Source: Alphaproteobacteria bacterium (GTDB lineage Bacteria > Pseudomonadota > Alphaproteobacteria > CALKHQ01). Taken from it: a DNA stretch of 64,000 bases. This document shows positions 55,821 to 63,733 of this stretch, one piece after another. The stretch spans positions 59,974 to 123,973 of the forward strand of contig JAWKYB010000017.1 in NCBI GenBank assembly GCA_041396705.1. Direction: 5' to 3'. Made by a program: the position numbers and the translations under genes. Position 1 is the stretch's first letter. Each line of letters starts with the position of its first letter. The notes under the pieces were generated by a model. The model saw only the letters and a program-made list of their open reading frames with translations. It was not told the origin of the DNA and searched no databases.

Positions 55821-57050
55821 GCGGCCGAGGCGGCGCCGGCGGTCGACTCCGGCGATACCGCCTGGATGCTGACCTCGACCGCCCTGGTGCTGCTGATGAC
55901 GGTGCCGGGCCTGGCCCTGTTCTACGGCGGCATGGTCCGCAAGATGAACGTGCTGGCGATCACCATGCAGTGCTTCGCCATCACCGCCCTGGTCACCGTG
56001 CTGTGGATGATCGTCGGCTACAGCCTGGCGTTCTCGCCGGGCGGCTGGCTGTTCGGCGGCCTGGACAAGTTCTTCCTGTCCGGCATGACCGTGGATGCGG
56101 TGGTCGGCACCATCCCCGAATCCGTGTTCATGACCTTCCAGATGACCTTCGCGATCATAACGCCGGCGCTGATCGTCGGCGCCTTCGCCGACCGCATGAA
56201 GTTCTCGGCGATGCTGCTGTTCATGGGCGGCTGGCTGCTGGTGGTCTATGCTCCGGTGGCGCACATGGTCTGGGGCGGCGGCCTGCTGGCGGAGTGGGGC
56301 GTGCTCGATTTTGCCGGCGGCACCGTGGTGCACATCAACGCCGGCGTTGCCGGGCTGGTCGCCTGCATCGTGATCGGCAAGCGCACCGGGTACCGCTCGG
56401 TGCCGTTCCCGCCGCACAACCTGGTGATCAGCCTGGTCGGCGCGGCGATGCTGTGGGTCGGCTGGTTCGGATTCAACGCCGGCTCGGAGCTGGCGGCCGA
56501 CGGGCGGGCCGGCATGGCGATGGCGGTGACGCAGATCGCGGCTGCGGCGGCGGCGCTGGGCTGGATGTTCGCGGAGTGGACCAGCAAGGGCAAGCCCAGC
56601 GTGCTGGGCATCATCTCCGGTGCGGTGGCCGGCCTTGTCGCCATCACCCCGGCGTCGGGCTTCGTGGCGCCCGGCGGCGCTCTGGTCATCGGCATCGTTG
56701 CCGGCGTGGTCTGCTTCATCAGCGCGACCTCGATCAAGAACGCCCTCGGCTACGACGACTCGCTGGATGCCTTCGGCGTACACGGGGTCGGCGGCATCGT
56801 CGGCGCGGTGCTGACCGGCGTGTTCGCCACCAGCGCGGTGACCGGCGCCGAGGACCCGGTCGGGCTGCTGGAGGGCAACGGCGGCCAGCTGATGGCGCAG
56901 ATCTATGGCGTCCTCGTCACCGTGGTCTATTGCGGGATCGTGACCCTGGTCCTGCTCAAGCTGATCGACTGGACCGTCGGGCTGCGGGTCGATACCGACA
57001 CCGAGCGCGACGGCCTCGACCTCGCACTGCACGGCGAGACCGTCCAGTAG
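55668..57050 (+). CDS. amtB: Ammonium transporter AmtB, copy 1
   Basis: 460 residues. Signal peptide (LAALLLVLLAAFAFIEPGFA) and an acidic linker, then eleven-helix Amt body: ALFYGGMVRKMNVLAITMQC near the start, the first pore histidine in LDFAGGTVVHINAG, the second in DAFGVHGVGGIVGAVLTG. It is a classical AmtB with its own PII gene. The C-terminal tail is cytoplasmic and the usual PII contact site. Confidence 0.95.
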   Translation: MNSQSILANRLAALLLVLLAAFAFIEPGFAQDTAGAEGEATEEAAPQADEAAAEAAPAVDSGDTAWMLTSTALVLLMTVPGLALFYGGMVRKMNVLAITMQCFAITALVTVLWMIVGYSLAFSPGGWLFGGLDKFFLSGMTVDAVVGTIPESVFMTFQMTFAIITPALIVGAFADRMKFSAMLLFMGGWLLVVYAPVAHMVWGGGLLAEWGVLDFAGGTVVHINAGVAGLVACIVIGKRTGYRSVPFPPHNLVISLVGAAMLWVGWFGFNAGSELAADGRAGMAMAVTQIAAAAAALGWMFAEWTSKGKPSVLGIISGAVAGLVAITPASGFVAPGGALVIGIVAGVVCFISATSIKNALGYDDSLDAFGVHGVGGIVGAVLTGVFATSAVTGAEDPVGLLEGNGGQLMAQIYGVLVTVVYCGIVTLVLLKLIDWTVGLRVDTDTERDGLDLALHGETVQ

Positions 57051-57094
57051 CCCTGGACGACGGCCGAACGCCCGCCGCGTCGCGGCGGGCCGGG

Positions 57095-57130
57095 GACCCG
57101 GGAAGCGCCTGCTTCCCGGGTCTTTCGTTT
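57095..57130 (+). terminator. Rho-independent terminator after amt-1
   Basis: 12-bp perfect stem GACCCGGGAAGC / GCTTCCCGGGTC around a 4-base loop, followed by TTTCGTTT. A second GC-rich stem (57071-57090) precedes it. It separates the first glnK-amt unit from the second. Confidence 0.9.
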
Positions 57131-57170
57131 GGCCCCCGTGCCGGATCGCGCGTCGCGCTGCCTGTTTTCC

Positions 57171-57184
57171 GGGCAGAGTCTTGC
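57171..57184 (+). promoter_or_regulatory. Candidate sigma-54 promoter for glnK-2, site A
   Basis: GGGCAGAGTCTTGC: GG and GC ten bases apart, with a good TTGCT -12 but a poor -24 extension. The 5' leader would be over 200 bases. Confidence 0.35.
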
Positions 57185-57294
57185 TGCCCAATCCGGCAGC
57201 AGTCCGCCGCACCGTCGTCGCGCCGGCGAACCGGTGCGCAACCCGGCGGCGCGCGCAGCTGCGGGCCGGGTTTCCGGCGGATTTGCGCGCCGGC

Positions 57295-57308
57295 GGCACG
57301 GTTCTTGA
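57295..57308 (+). promoter_or_regulatory. Candidate sigma-54 promoter for glnK-2, site B
   Basis: GGCACGGTTCTTGA has a perfect -24 half (GGCACG) at the correct spacing, but the -12 core GC is GA. It looks like a decayed or variant form of the glnK-1 promoter, at nearly the same distance from the start codon (about 100 bases). Confidence 0.4.
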
Positions 57309-57392
57309 AGGGCGTCGCCTCGACTTTTTCGTCTCGTTCTCGGTCGTCCGGCCAGCCCGGTCCCGGCGGAATGCGCGGCGGAAACACGCAAG

Positions 57393-57910
57393 CCAAGGGG
57401 GCAACCATGAAACTGGTCATGGCGGTGATCAAGCCGTTCAAGCTGGACGAGGTTCGCGAGGCGCTGACGGCCCTGGGCATCCAGGGTCTGACGGTGAGCG
57501 AGGTGAAGGGTTTCGGGCGGCAGAAGGGCCAGACCGAGATCTATCGCGGGGCGGAGTACGCGGTGAACTTCCTGCCGAAGGTGAAGATCGAGGTCGCGGT
57601 CAGCGACGACCTGGTCGATGCGGTGGTGGAGGCGCTGCAGAAGTCGGCCAACACCGGGCGGATCGGCGACGGGAAGATCTTCGTGCTCGACATCGGCCGC
57701 GCGGTGCGGATCCGCACTGGCGAGACCGGCGACGAAGCGCTGTAGGGGAAGAGAACGATGACTTTGCATGGAACTCTTGTGAACCGGCTGGCGGCGCTGC
57801 TGCTGGTGCTGCTGGCCGCCTTCGCCTTCATCGAGCCGGGATTCGCCCAGGACACCACCGGAGTCGAGGGCGAGGCCACCGAGGAAGCGGCGCCGCCGGC
57901 CGACGAGGCT
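57393..57910 (+). repeat. Direct repeat, copy 2 (glnK-2 and amt-2 leader)
   Basis: Second copy of the 520-base repeat starting at 55303. The near identity ends inside the acidic linker of the amt gene. Confidence 0.92.
57407..57745 (+). CDS. glnK: PII signal protein, copy 2 (identical protein)
   Basis: 112 residues, the same amino-acid sequence as copy 1; the DNA differs at three silent positions (GGA/GGT, GAA/GAG, ACC/ACT). Tyr51 and the T-loop are intact. It precedes a different Amt. Two such copies with identical protein suggest recent duplication or gene conversion, giving each transporter its own PII gene. Confidence 0.97.
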   Translation: MKLVMAVIKPFKLDEVREALTALGIQGLTVSEVKGFGRQKGQTEIYRGAEYAVNFLPKVKIEVAVSDDLVDAVVEALQKSANTGRIGDGKIFVLDIGRAVRIRTGETGDEAL

Positions 57911-59215
57911 GCCGCCGAAGGCGAGGCCGCGGTCGAGGACGAGGCGGCGGCGGCCGAGGAAGCGGTCGTGCTCACCCGGGCCAGCGACGAGACCCAGTTC
58001 GTCTTCAACACCTTCTCGTTCCTGGTCACCGGCTTTCTGGTGATGTTCATGGCGGCCGGCTTCGCCATGCTGGAATCCGGGCTGGTGCGCTCGAAGAACG
58101 TGACCACCATCCTGTGCAAGAACATCGCGCTCTATGCGGTCGCCGGGATCATGTACTGGCTGATCGGCTACAACCTGATGTACTCCGGCGTCGACGGCGG
58201 CTATTTCGGCGAGATCGCGGTCTGGACCACGCCGGATCCCGCGGCGGAGGGCGAGGGGCTCGGCTCCTATGCCGGCGCGTCCGACTGGTTCTTCCAGATG
58301 GTGTTCGTCGCCACCGCGGCCTCGATCGTCTCCGGCACCGTCGCCGAACGCATCAAGATCTGGCCGTTCATGCTGTTCGTGGTGGTGCTGACCGGCATCA
58401 TGTACCCGATCACCGGCTCGTGGAAGTGGGGCCTGGGCTGGCTGCAGGAGGCCGGCTTCAACGACTTCGCCGGTTCGACCATCGTCCACTCGGTCGGCGG
58501 CTGGGCCGCGCTCGCCGGCGCCCTGGTGCTCGGCGCCCGCAAGGGCAAGTTCACCGCCGACGGCAAGGTCAACCCGATGCCGGGCTCCAACCTGCCGCTG
58601 GCGACGCTGGGCACGTTCATCCTGTGGCTCGGCTGGTTCGGCTTCAACGGCGGGTCGCAGTTGGCGCTGGGCACCGGCGCCGACGCCAGCTCGATCGCGC
58701 GGGTGTTCATCAACACCAACATGGCCGCTGCCGGCGGCGTGGTGGTCGCGATGATCCTGACCCAGCTTCTGTACAAGAAGATCGACCTGACCATGGTGCT
58801 GAACGGCGCGCTCGGCGGGCTGGTCAGCATCACCGCCGAACCGCTGACGCCGACGCTGGGCATGGCCCTCATCATCGGCGGCATCGGCGGCGTGCTGGTG
58901 GTGTTCGCGGTGCCGCTGATCGACCGGCTGAAGATCGACGACGTGGTCGGTGCGATCTCGGTCCACCTGATCTGCGGCATCTGGGGCACCATCGCGGTCG
59001 TGCTGACCAACGACGGGGCCAGCCTCGGCGCCCAGTTGCTCGGCATCGTCGCGATCGGCGCCTTCACCTTCATCGTCAGCCTGGTGCTGTGGACGATCCT
59101 GAAGGTGACGGTGGGGATCCGCGTCAGCGAGGAGGACGAGGTCCTCGGGCTCGACAAGGCCGAGATGGGCATGGAGGCCTATCCGGAATTCGGCCGCGGC
59201 TCGCAGACCATCTGA
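57758..59215 (+). CDS. amt: Ammonium transporter, second type
   Basis: 485 residues. Same signal peptide as copy 1, a longer acidic linker (for example AAVEDEAAAAEEAVVL), then a different Amt body: FLVTGFLVMFMAAGFAMLES, first pore histidine in NDFAGSTIVHSVGG and second in VVGAISVHLICGIWG. The body is closer to the Amt1 type found in cyanobacteria and eukaryotes than to AmtB. Ends with an acidic tail, and a terminator-like hairpin follows. Confidence 0.95.
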   Translation: MTLHGTLVNRLAALLLVLLAAFAFIEPGFAQDTTGVEGEATEEAAPPADEAAAEGEAAVEDEAAAAEEAVVLTRASDETQFVFNTFSFLVTGFLVMFMAAGFAMLESGLVRSKNVTTILCKNIALYAVAGIMYWLIGYNLMYSGVDGGYFGEIAVWTTPDPAAEGEGLGSYAGASDWFFQMVFVATAASIVSGTVAERIKIWPFMLFVVVLTGIMYPITGSWKWGLGWLQEAGFNDFAGSTIVHSVGGWAALAGALVLGARKGKFTADGKVNPMPGSNLPLATLGTFILWLGWFGFNGGSQLALGTGADASSIARVFINTNMAAAGGVVVAMILTQLLYKKIDLTMVLNGALGGLVSITAEPLTPTLGMALIIGGIGGVLVVFAVPLIDRLKIDDVVGAISVHLICGIWGTIAVVLTNDGASLGAQLLGIVAIGAFTFIVSLVLWTILKVTVGIRVSEEDEVLGLDKAEMGMEAYPEFGRGSQTI

Positions 59216-59260
59216 CCTGCGGGTTCTTCCCGGACGCACCAGTCCGCATGCGTCTGACTG

Positions 59261-59296
59261 CCCCTTCCCGCGGCGCGGGAAGGGGCTTTCTCTTTC
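59261..59296 (+). terminator. Terminator-like hairpin after amt-2
   Basis: 11-bp perfect stem CCCCTTCCCGC / GCGGGAAGGGG around a 3-base loop, then CTTTCTCTTTC, a weak T-rich tract. Likely ends the second glnK-amt unit. Confidence 0.75.
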
Positions 59297-59384
59297 GCGC
59301 CTCTCGCGGCCCGAACGATGATGGCCTTTGCCGCCCGCTGTGCTAGGTTCGCGCCGTCCGGTCGACTGCGGGAACCATCGCTCG

Positions 59385-61337
59385 GTGGCGATTTCACTTC
59401 GATTGATCCAGCGTGCCGCGGTGGCGTTCGCCCATGACGTGATCATGGCCGGCGTCGCCTTCGTGGCGGCGCTGTACCTGCGCCTGGGCGACCTCCTGTG
59501 GTACGAGGACTGGACCCGGCTCGGGCTGGCGATCGGCCTGTTCGTCGCGGTGGCCGCGCCGGTGTTCTGGTTCGCCGGCCTCTATCGCGGCGTCTGGCGC
59601 TATGCCTCGATGCCGGACATGATCGCCATCGCCAAGGCGGTCACGCTGGTCCTGCTGGTCTATCTGCCGATCATGTTCCTGGTCACCAGGCTGGAGGGCT
59701 TCCCGCGCTCGACCCTGGTGATCGCCTGGTTCGTGCTGATGGCGCTACTGTGCGGGCCGCGCCTGCTGTACCGCCTGTTCAAGGACCGCCATGCCGGCCA
59801 TGTGCTGGAGCAGGCCGACAGCTCGATGCGCCGCACCCGGGTGCTGCTGGTCGGCGCCGGCGACGAGGCCGACGTGTTCATCCGCGAGATGGCGCGCCGC
59901 CGCGACGCGCCCTATGAGGTGATCGGCATCATCGACGAGAAGGGCCGGCGCATCGGCCGCCAGATCCGGGCGGTGCGGGTGCTGGGCGACCTCGACGACC
60001 TGCCGCAGGTGGTCGCCGGCCTGCGCAGCCGCGGCCTGGCGCCGAAGCGGCTGATCCTGACCAAGCCGCGGATCCGGCCGGAGGTGATGGAGCGGCTGCT
60101 CGACCTCGCCGATTCCAGTGGCATGACGCTGGCGCGGGTGCCCGACCTCGCCCAGCTGCAGAAGGGCGGCGCCGGCAGCATCGACGTGCGCCCGGTGGCG
60201 ATCGAAGACCTGCTCGCCCGTCCGCAGGCGGTGCTGGACCGCCCGGCGATGCGTGCCCTGGTCGAAGGCCGGCGCGTGCTGGTCACCGGGGCCGGCGGCA
60301 GCATCGGCGGCGAGCTCACCCGCCAGATCGCGGCGCTGGCGCCGGCGCACCTGACGCTGGTCGACGCCAGCGAGTACAATCTCTACGCCATCGACCGCGA
60401 CATGCAGGAGCAGGCACCCGCGCTGCCGCGCGACGCGGCGCTGGCCGACGTGCGCGACCGCGGCCGCATGGCCGCCGTGTTCGCCGCCGCGCGGCCGGAG
60501 CTGGTGTTCCACGCCGCCGCGCTGAAGCACGTGCCGCTGGTCGAGGCCAATCCCGGCGAAGGCGCGCTGACCAACGTGGTCGGCACCCGCATCGTCGCCG
60601 ACCTGTGCGTCGAGCACCGGGTCGACGCGATGGTGCAGATCTCGACCGACAAGGCGGTGAACCCGGTCAGCGTGATGGGCGCGACCAAGCGGCTGGCCGA
60701 GGCCTATGCCCAGGCCCGCGACATCGCCGGCGCGGCAACCGACGGCGCGGCGCGGCGGCCGCGCTTCGTCACCGTGCGCTTCGGCAACGTGCTCGGCTCC
60801 AGCGGCTCGGTGGTGCCGCTGTTCCAGCGCCAGCTGGAGCAGGGCGGGCCGCTGACCGTCACCCATGTCGACGCGGTGCGCTATTTCATGACGATCCGCG
60901 AGGCGGTCGAGCTGGTGCTGCAGGCTTCGGTCCTGGGCGTGGCCGAGGCCGAGGCGCCGCCGGGGCGCATCTTCGTGCTCGACATGGGGGCGCCGGTGCG
61001 CATCATCGACCTGGCCCGGCGCATGATCCAGCTCGCCGGGCTCAAACCCGACCAGGACATCGAGATCCGCGTCACCGGGCTGCGCCCGGGCGAGCGGCTG
61101 GCAGAGGATCTGTTCCACGAGATGGAGACCCTGGGCCGTACCCCGATCGACGGCATCCGCCTGGCCGAGCCGCGGGCCGCCGACCATGCCTTCCTGGCCC
61201 GCGCCATCGACGAGCTGCGCGCCGCCGCCGTGCGCGGCGACCTCGCGGGCTGCCTGAAGCTGCTGTGCCAGTACGTCCCCGAGTACCGCCCCGATGCCGC
61301 CGGTGCGGTCGGCGGGCAGTGGGCGGGCCAGTCGTGA
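59385..61337 (+). CDS. Membrane nucleotide-sugar 4,6-dehydratase (CapD/WbpM-like)
   Basis: 650 residues. Four N-terminal membrane helices (for example VFWFAGLYRGVWRYASMPDM after the third), a CoA-binding-like Rossmann domain (RVLLVGAGDEADVFIREMAR) and the SDR-type dehydratase: GAGGSIGGELTRQI, HAAALKHVPLVE, STDKAVNPVSVMGATKR and RFGNVLGSSGSVVPLF. The family makes UDP-4-keto-6-deoxy sugars for surface polysaccharides or glycoproteins. No glycosyltransferases are adjacent. The GTG at 59385 is the most likely start; the region before it lacks coding character. Overlaps the purH start. Confidence 0.88.
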   Translation: MAISLRLIQRAAVAFAHDVIMAGVAFVAALYLRLGDLLWYEDWTRLGLAIGLFVAVAAPVFWFAGLYRGVWRYASMPDMIAIAKAVTLVLLVYLPIMFLVTRLEGFPRSTLVIAWFVLMALLCGPRLLYRLFKDRHAGHVLEQADSSMRRTRVLLVGAGDEADVFIREMARRRDAPYEVIGIIDEKGRRIGRQIRAVRVLGDLDDLPQVVAGLRSRGLAPKRLILTKPRIRPEVMERLLDLADSSGMTLARVPDLAQLQKGGAGSIDVRPVAIEDLLARPQAVLDRPAMRALVEGRRVLVTGAGGSIGGELTRQIAALAPAHLTLVDASEYNLYAIDRDMQEQAPALPRDAALADVRDRGRMAAVFAAARPELVFHAAALKHVPLVEANPGEGALTNVVGTRIVADLCVEHRVDAMVQISTDKAVNPVSVMGATKRLAEAYAQARDIAGAATDGAARRPRFVTVRFGNVLGSSGSVVPLFQRQLEQGGPLTVTHVDAVRYFMTIREAVELVLQASVLGVAEAEAPPGRIFVLDMGAPVRIIDLARRMIQLAGLKPDQDIEIRVTGLRPGERLAEDLFHEMETLGRTPIDGIRLAEPRAADHAFLARAIDELRAAAVRGDLAGCLKLLCQYVPEYRPDAAGAVGGQWAGQS

Positions 61338-62944
61338 CCGCGGTGGTGGGGACCGGCCGCGGTGCCGGCGGCACCGGACGCACCATGCCGCGCCGCGCGT
61401 TGCTGTCGGTGTCGGACAAGGACGGGCTGGTCGACCTGGCGCGCGGCCTGGCCGAGGCCGGTGTCGACCTGGTCTCGACCGGCGGGACCGCGCGCGCGCT
61501 GCGCGATGCCGGGCTTGCGGTGCGCGAGGTGGCGGAGCTGACCGGCTTTCCCGAGGTTATGGACGGCCGGGTCAAGACCCTGCATCCGAAGGTGCACGGC
61601 GGCCTGCTGGCCCGTCGCGACGACCCGGGGCACATGGCCGCGGCCGAGGCGCACGGCATCGGCATGATCGACCTGCTGGTGGTCAACCTCTATCCGTTCG
61701 CCGCCACGGTGGCGTCGGGCGCCGGCTTCGCCGACTGCGTGGAGAACATCGACGTCGGCGGACCGGCGATGATCCGCGCCGCGGCCAAGAACCTCGATCA
61801 TGTCGCCGTGCTGACCGATCCGGCCGACTATGCCGCCGTGCTCGACGAGATCGGCGAGGGCGGCATTGCCGCCGGCACCCGGCTGCGGTTGGCGCAGGCC
61901 GCCTTCGCCCATACGGCGCGCTACGACGCGGCCATTGCCGGCTGGCTGGCCGGCCAGCGCGGCGACCTGTTGCCGGCGACGCTGACGCTGGCTGGGCGCA
62001 GGGTGGCGGCGCTGCGCTACGGCGAGAATCCGCACCAGCAGGCGGCGCTGTACGACGACGGCAGCGGCAGGCCCGGTGCGGCCACGGCACGGCAGGCGCA
62101 GGGCAAGGCGCTCAGCTACAACAACCTGATGGACGCGGATGCGGCGCTGGCGCTGGCGGCGGAGTTCGACGTTCCGGTGGCGGTGGTCGTCAAGCATGCC
62201 AATCCGTGCGGCGTCGCCGTCGCCGACGATGCCGCGATGGCCTTCGCCAAGGCCCGCGCGGCCGATCCGGTCAGCGCCTATGGCGGCATCGTCGCGGTCA
62301 ACCGGCCGATCGACGCCGCGCTGGCGCGCCAACTGGCGGAGGGTTTCCTCGAGGTGGTGATCGCACCGGCAATGGAGCCGGCGGCCGCCGACCTGCTGGC
62401 GGCCAGGTCGGCGCTGCGGGTGCTGTTGACCGGCGCGATGCCGGCGCCGGACCCGGACCGGCTGGTGCTGCGGCCGCTGTCGGGCGGATTCCTGGCGCAG
62501 ACCGACGATGCCGAGCGGCCGGACCCGGCCCGCTGGTCGGTGGCGACTCGGCAGGCGCCGGACGCGGGGCAGACCCGCGACCTGGTGTTCGCCCAGATTG
62601 TGGTGAAGCACGTGCGTTCCAATGCGATCGTGCTGGCGCGCGACGGTGCCACGGTGGGCATTGGCGCCGGCCAGATGAGCCGGGTCGACGCCGCCCGCAT
62701 TGCCATCGACAAGGCCGCTTCGGGCGCGCGCGAGGCTCAGGAGCTGCTGAGCCGGGCCGCCGGCGCGGTCGCCGCGTCGGACGCGTTCTTCCCGTTCGCC
62801 GACGGCCTCGAACTCTGCGCCGCGGCGGGCGTGAAGGCCGTGATCCAGCCCGGCGGCTCCAAGCGCGACGACGAGGTGATCGCGGCGGCCGACCGGCACG
62901 GCATCGCCCTGGTGACGACCGGCGTGCGCCACTTCCGGCACTGA
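61334..62944 (+). CDS. purH: Bifunctional AICAR transformylase / IMP cyclohydrolase
   Basis: Last two steps of purine synthesis. N-terminal MGS-like cyclohydrolase: RRALLSVSDKDGLVDLARGL, STGGTARALRDAG, MDGRVKTLHPKVHGGLLARR. C-terminal transformylase: GENPHQQAALY, LSYNNLMDADAALALA, KHANPCGVAVADD, and the SDAFFPFADGLELCAAAGVK end. From the GTG at 61334 (coupled by GTGA to the upstream stop) it has 536 residues; an ATG at 61385 (MPRRALLSV) gives 520 and is equally close to the usual length. Confidence 0.96.
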   Translation: MTAVVGTGRGAGGTGRTMPRRALLSVSDKDGLVDLARGLAEAGVDLVSTGGTARALRDAGLAVREVAELTGFPEVMDGRVKTLHPKVHGGLLARRDDPGHMAAAEAHGIGMIDLLVVNLYPFAATVASGAGFADCVENIDVGGPAMIRAAAKNLDHVAVLTDPADYAAVLDEIGEGGIAAGTRLRLAQAAFAHTARYDAAIAGWLAGQRGDLLPATLTLAGRRVAALRYGENPHQQAALYDDGSGRPGAATARQAQGKALSYNNLMDADAALALAAEFDVPVAVVVKHANPCGVAVADDAAMAFAKARAADPVSAYGGIVAVNRPIDAALARQLAEGFLEVVIAPAMEPAAADLLAARSALRVLLTGAMPAPDPDRLVLRPLSGGFLAQTDDAERPDPARWSVATRQAPDAGQTRDLVFAQIVVKHVRSNAIVLARDGATVGIGAGQMSRVDAARIAIDKAASGAREAQELLSRAAGAVAASDAFFPFADGLELCAAAGVKAVIQPGGSKRDDEVIAAADRHGIALVTTGVRHFRH

Positions 62945-63539
62945 GGGTTCGCGCGTCCGCCGCGTTAATGTTATCGGTCACATCGGCGGCGGCACAGGAG
63001 CGGCCGGCTGCGAACGCCCGCCCCGGTCGCGGGACTGGCCCGGCGTTCTCATCTCATTGCGGCAAAAGGATTTTCGATCGCCGCCGACGGGCGGGCAGAG
63101 CATTCGCAAGATCGGGTGCGCGCCGCCGCGACAGTGCGAGAGTGCACTTAGCATTACTAAATGGCAGTGATGTCGCAAGGTGCCGGCCGGGTTCAGGCAT
63201 TCACCAGCCGACCCAAAAAGAAGTTGGCAAGAATATTTAGTTTTGTGTAGTCAATCCTCGATTACACAGAAAAATTGTTCGCCATCGCGCGTGCGCATTC
63301 GGTGGAGAGACCAGAGAATTCTGCCGACTTTCTTAAAGAGTCGGAGCCTTTCTTGCGGCAAAGCCAAGGAAGCTTTTGCTTGGACATATAATGTGCCAGA
63401 CAAAATCGGGTCCGTATGGCCTAGAGTGGCCTGAAAATGCGGAACCACTGGCGAGAAATAGCGGGTGTTTCTCAGATTATCTATAGTAAATCCCGAAAGT
63501 CTATTGTGACGTTTTCGATATTGTCTGTAGTCACCGAGG

Positions 63540-63555
63540 TGTGATCGCGATCACA
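63540..63555. promoter_or_regulatory. Perfect CRP-type site
   Basis: TGTGATCGCGATCACA: exact 16-bp palindrome and a full match to the CRP consensus TGTGA-N6-TCACA. Its centre lies 53 bases, about five helical turns, from the FNR box downstream. Confidence 0.75.
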
Positions 63556-63593
63556 GTGCCTTGGGCTCGTCACTATGGTTAACGCGGCCCGAC

Positions 63594-63607
63594 TTGATTT
63601 GTATCAA
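63594..63607. promoter_or_regulatory. Perfect FNR/Anr-type box
   Basis: TTGATTTGTATCAA matches the FNR consensus TTGAT-N4-ATCAA exactly. It sits just upstream of a -35-like element at 63623, suggesting oxygen-responsive control of the downstream exoprotein. Confidence 0.75.
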
Positions 63608-63622
63608 ATGCCTCGAAAACTG

Positions 63623-63651
63623 TTGACTGAACCTTAACTCTTCGTTAATGC
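63623..63651 (+). promoter_or_regulatory. Candidate sigma-70 promoter of the TPS exoprotein gene
   Basis: TTGACT at 63623-63628, 17-base spacer, then TAATGC at 63646-63651. The -35 is nearly perfect; the -10 is weak, which fits activator dependence. Confidence 0.45.
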
Positions 63652-63679
63652 AGCCCATTGGGACAGGTAGGGCCGGCGC

Positions 63680-63722
63680 ATCCCCAGCATTTCTCGGGGC
63701 GCGCTGGGGGATCAATTTTTTT
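63680..63722 (+). promoter_or_regulatory. Leader hairpin with T-tract just before the start codon
   Basis: ATCCCCAGC at 63680-63688 pairs with GCTGGGGGAT at 63703-63712 with one bulge, followed by CAA and seven T's. It looks like an intrinsic terminator or attenuator, placed about ten bases before the ATG and next to the GGGGGAAG ribosome site. It could also fold over the ribosome site and control translation. Confidence 0.6.
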
Positions 63723-63733
63723 GGGGGAAGATC

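Larger units (their letters stand above)
62945..63733. other. Long AT-richer intergenic region before the TPS exoprotein
   Basis: 789 bases with no convincing gene. Composition drops strongly from about 63130, unlike the rest of the window. It contains a CRP-type box, an FNR-type box, a promoter and a leader hairpin (separate entries). An 84-codon frame at 63180-63434 has no ribosome site, no coding bias and no recognised similarity. Confidence 0.6.

Noticed and set aside
55112..57745. 877-codon open frame covering glnK-1, amt-1 and ending at glnK-2
   Set aside because: Out of frame with all real genes for most of its length; glycine/arginine-rich shadow. Only its last part coincides with the true glnK-2 frame.
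63180..63434. 84-codon frame in the AT-rich region
   Set aside because: No ribosome site, no coding bias, no recognised similarity, and a competing frame on the other strand.
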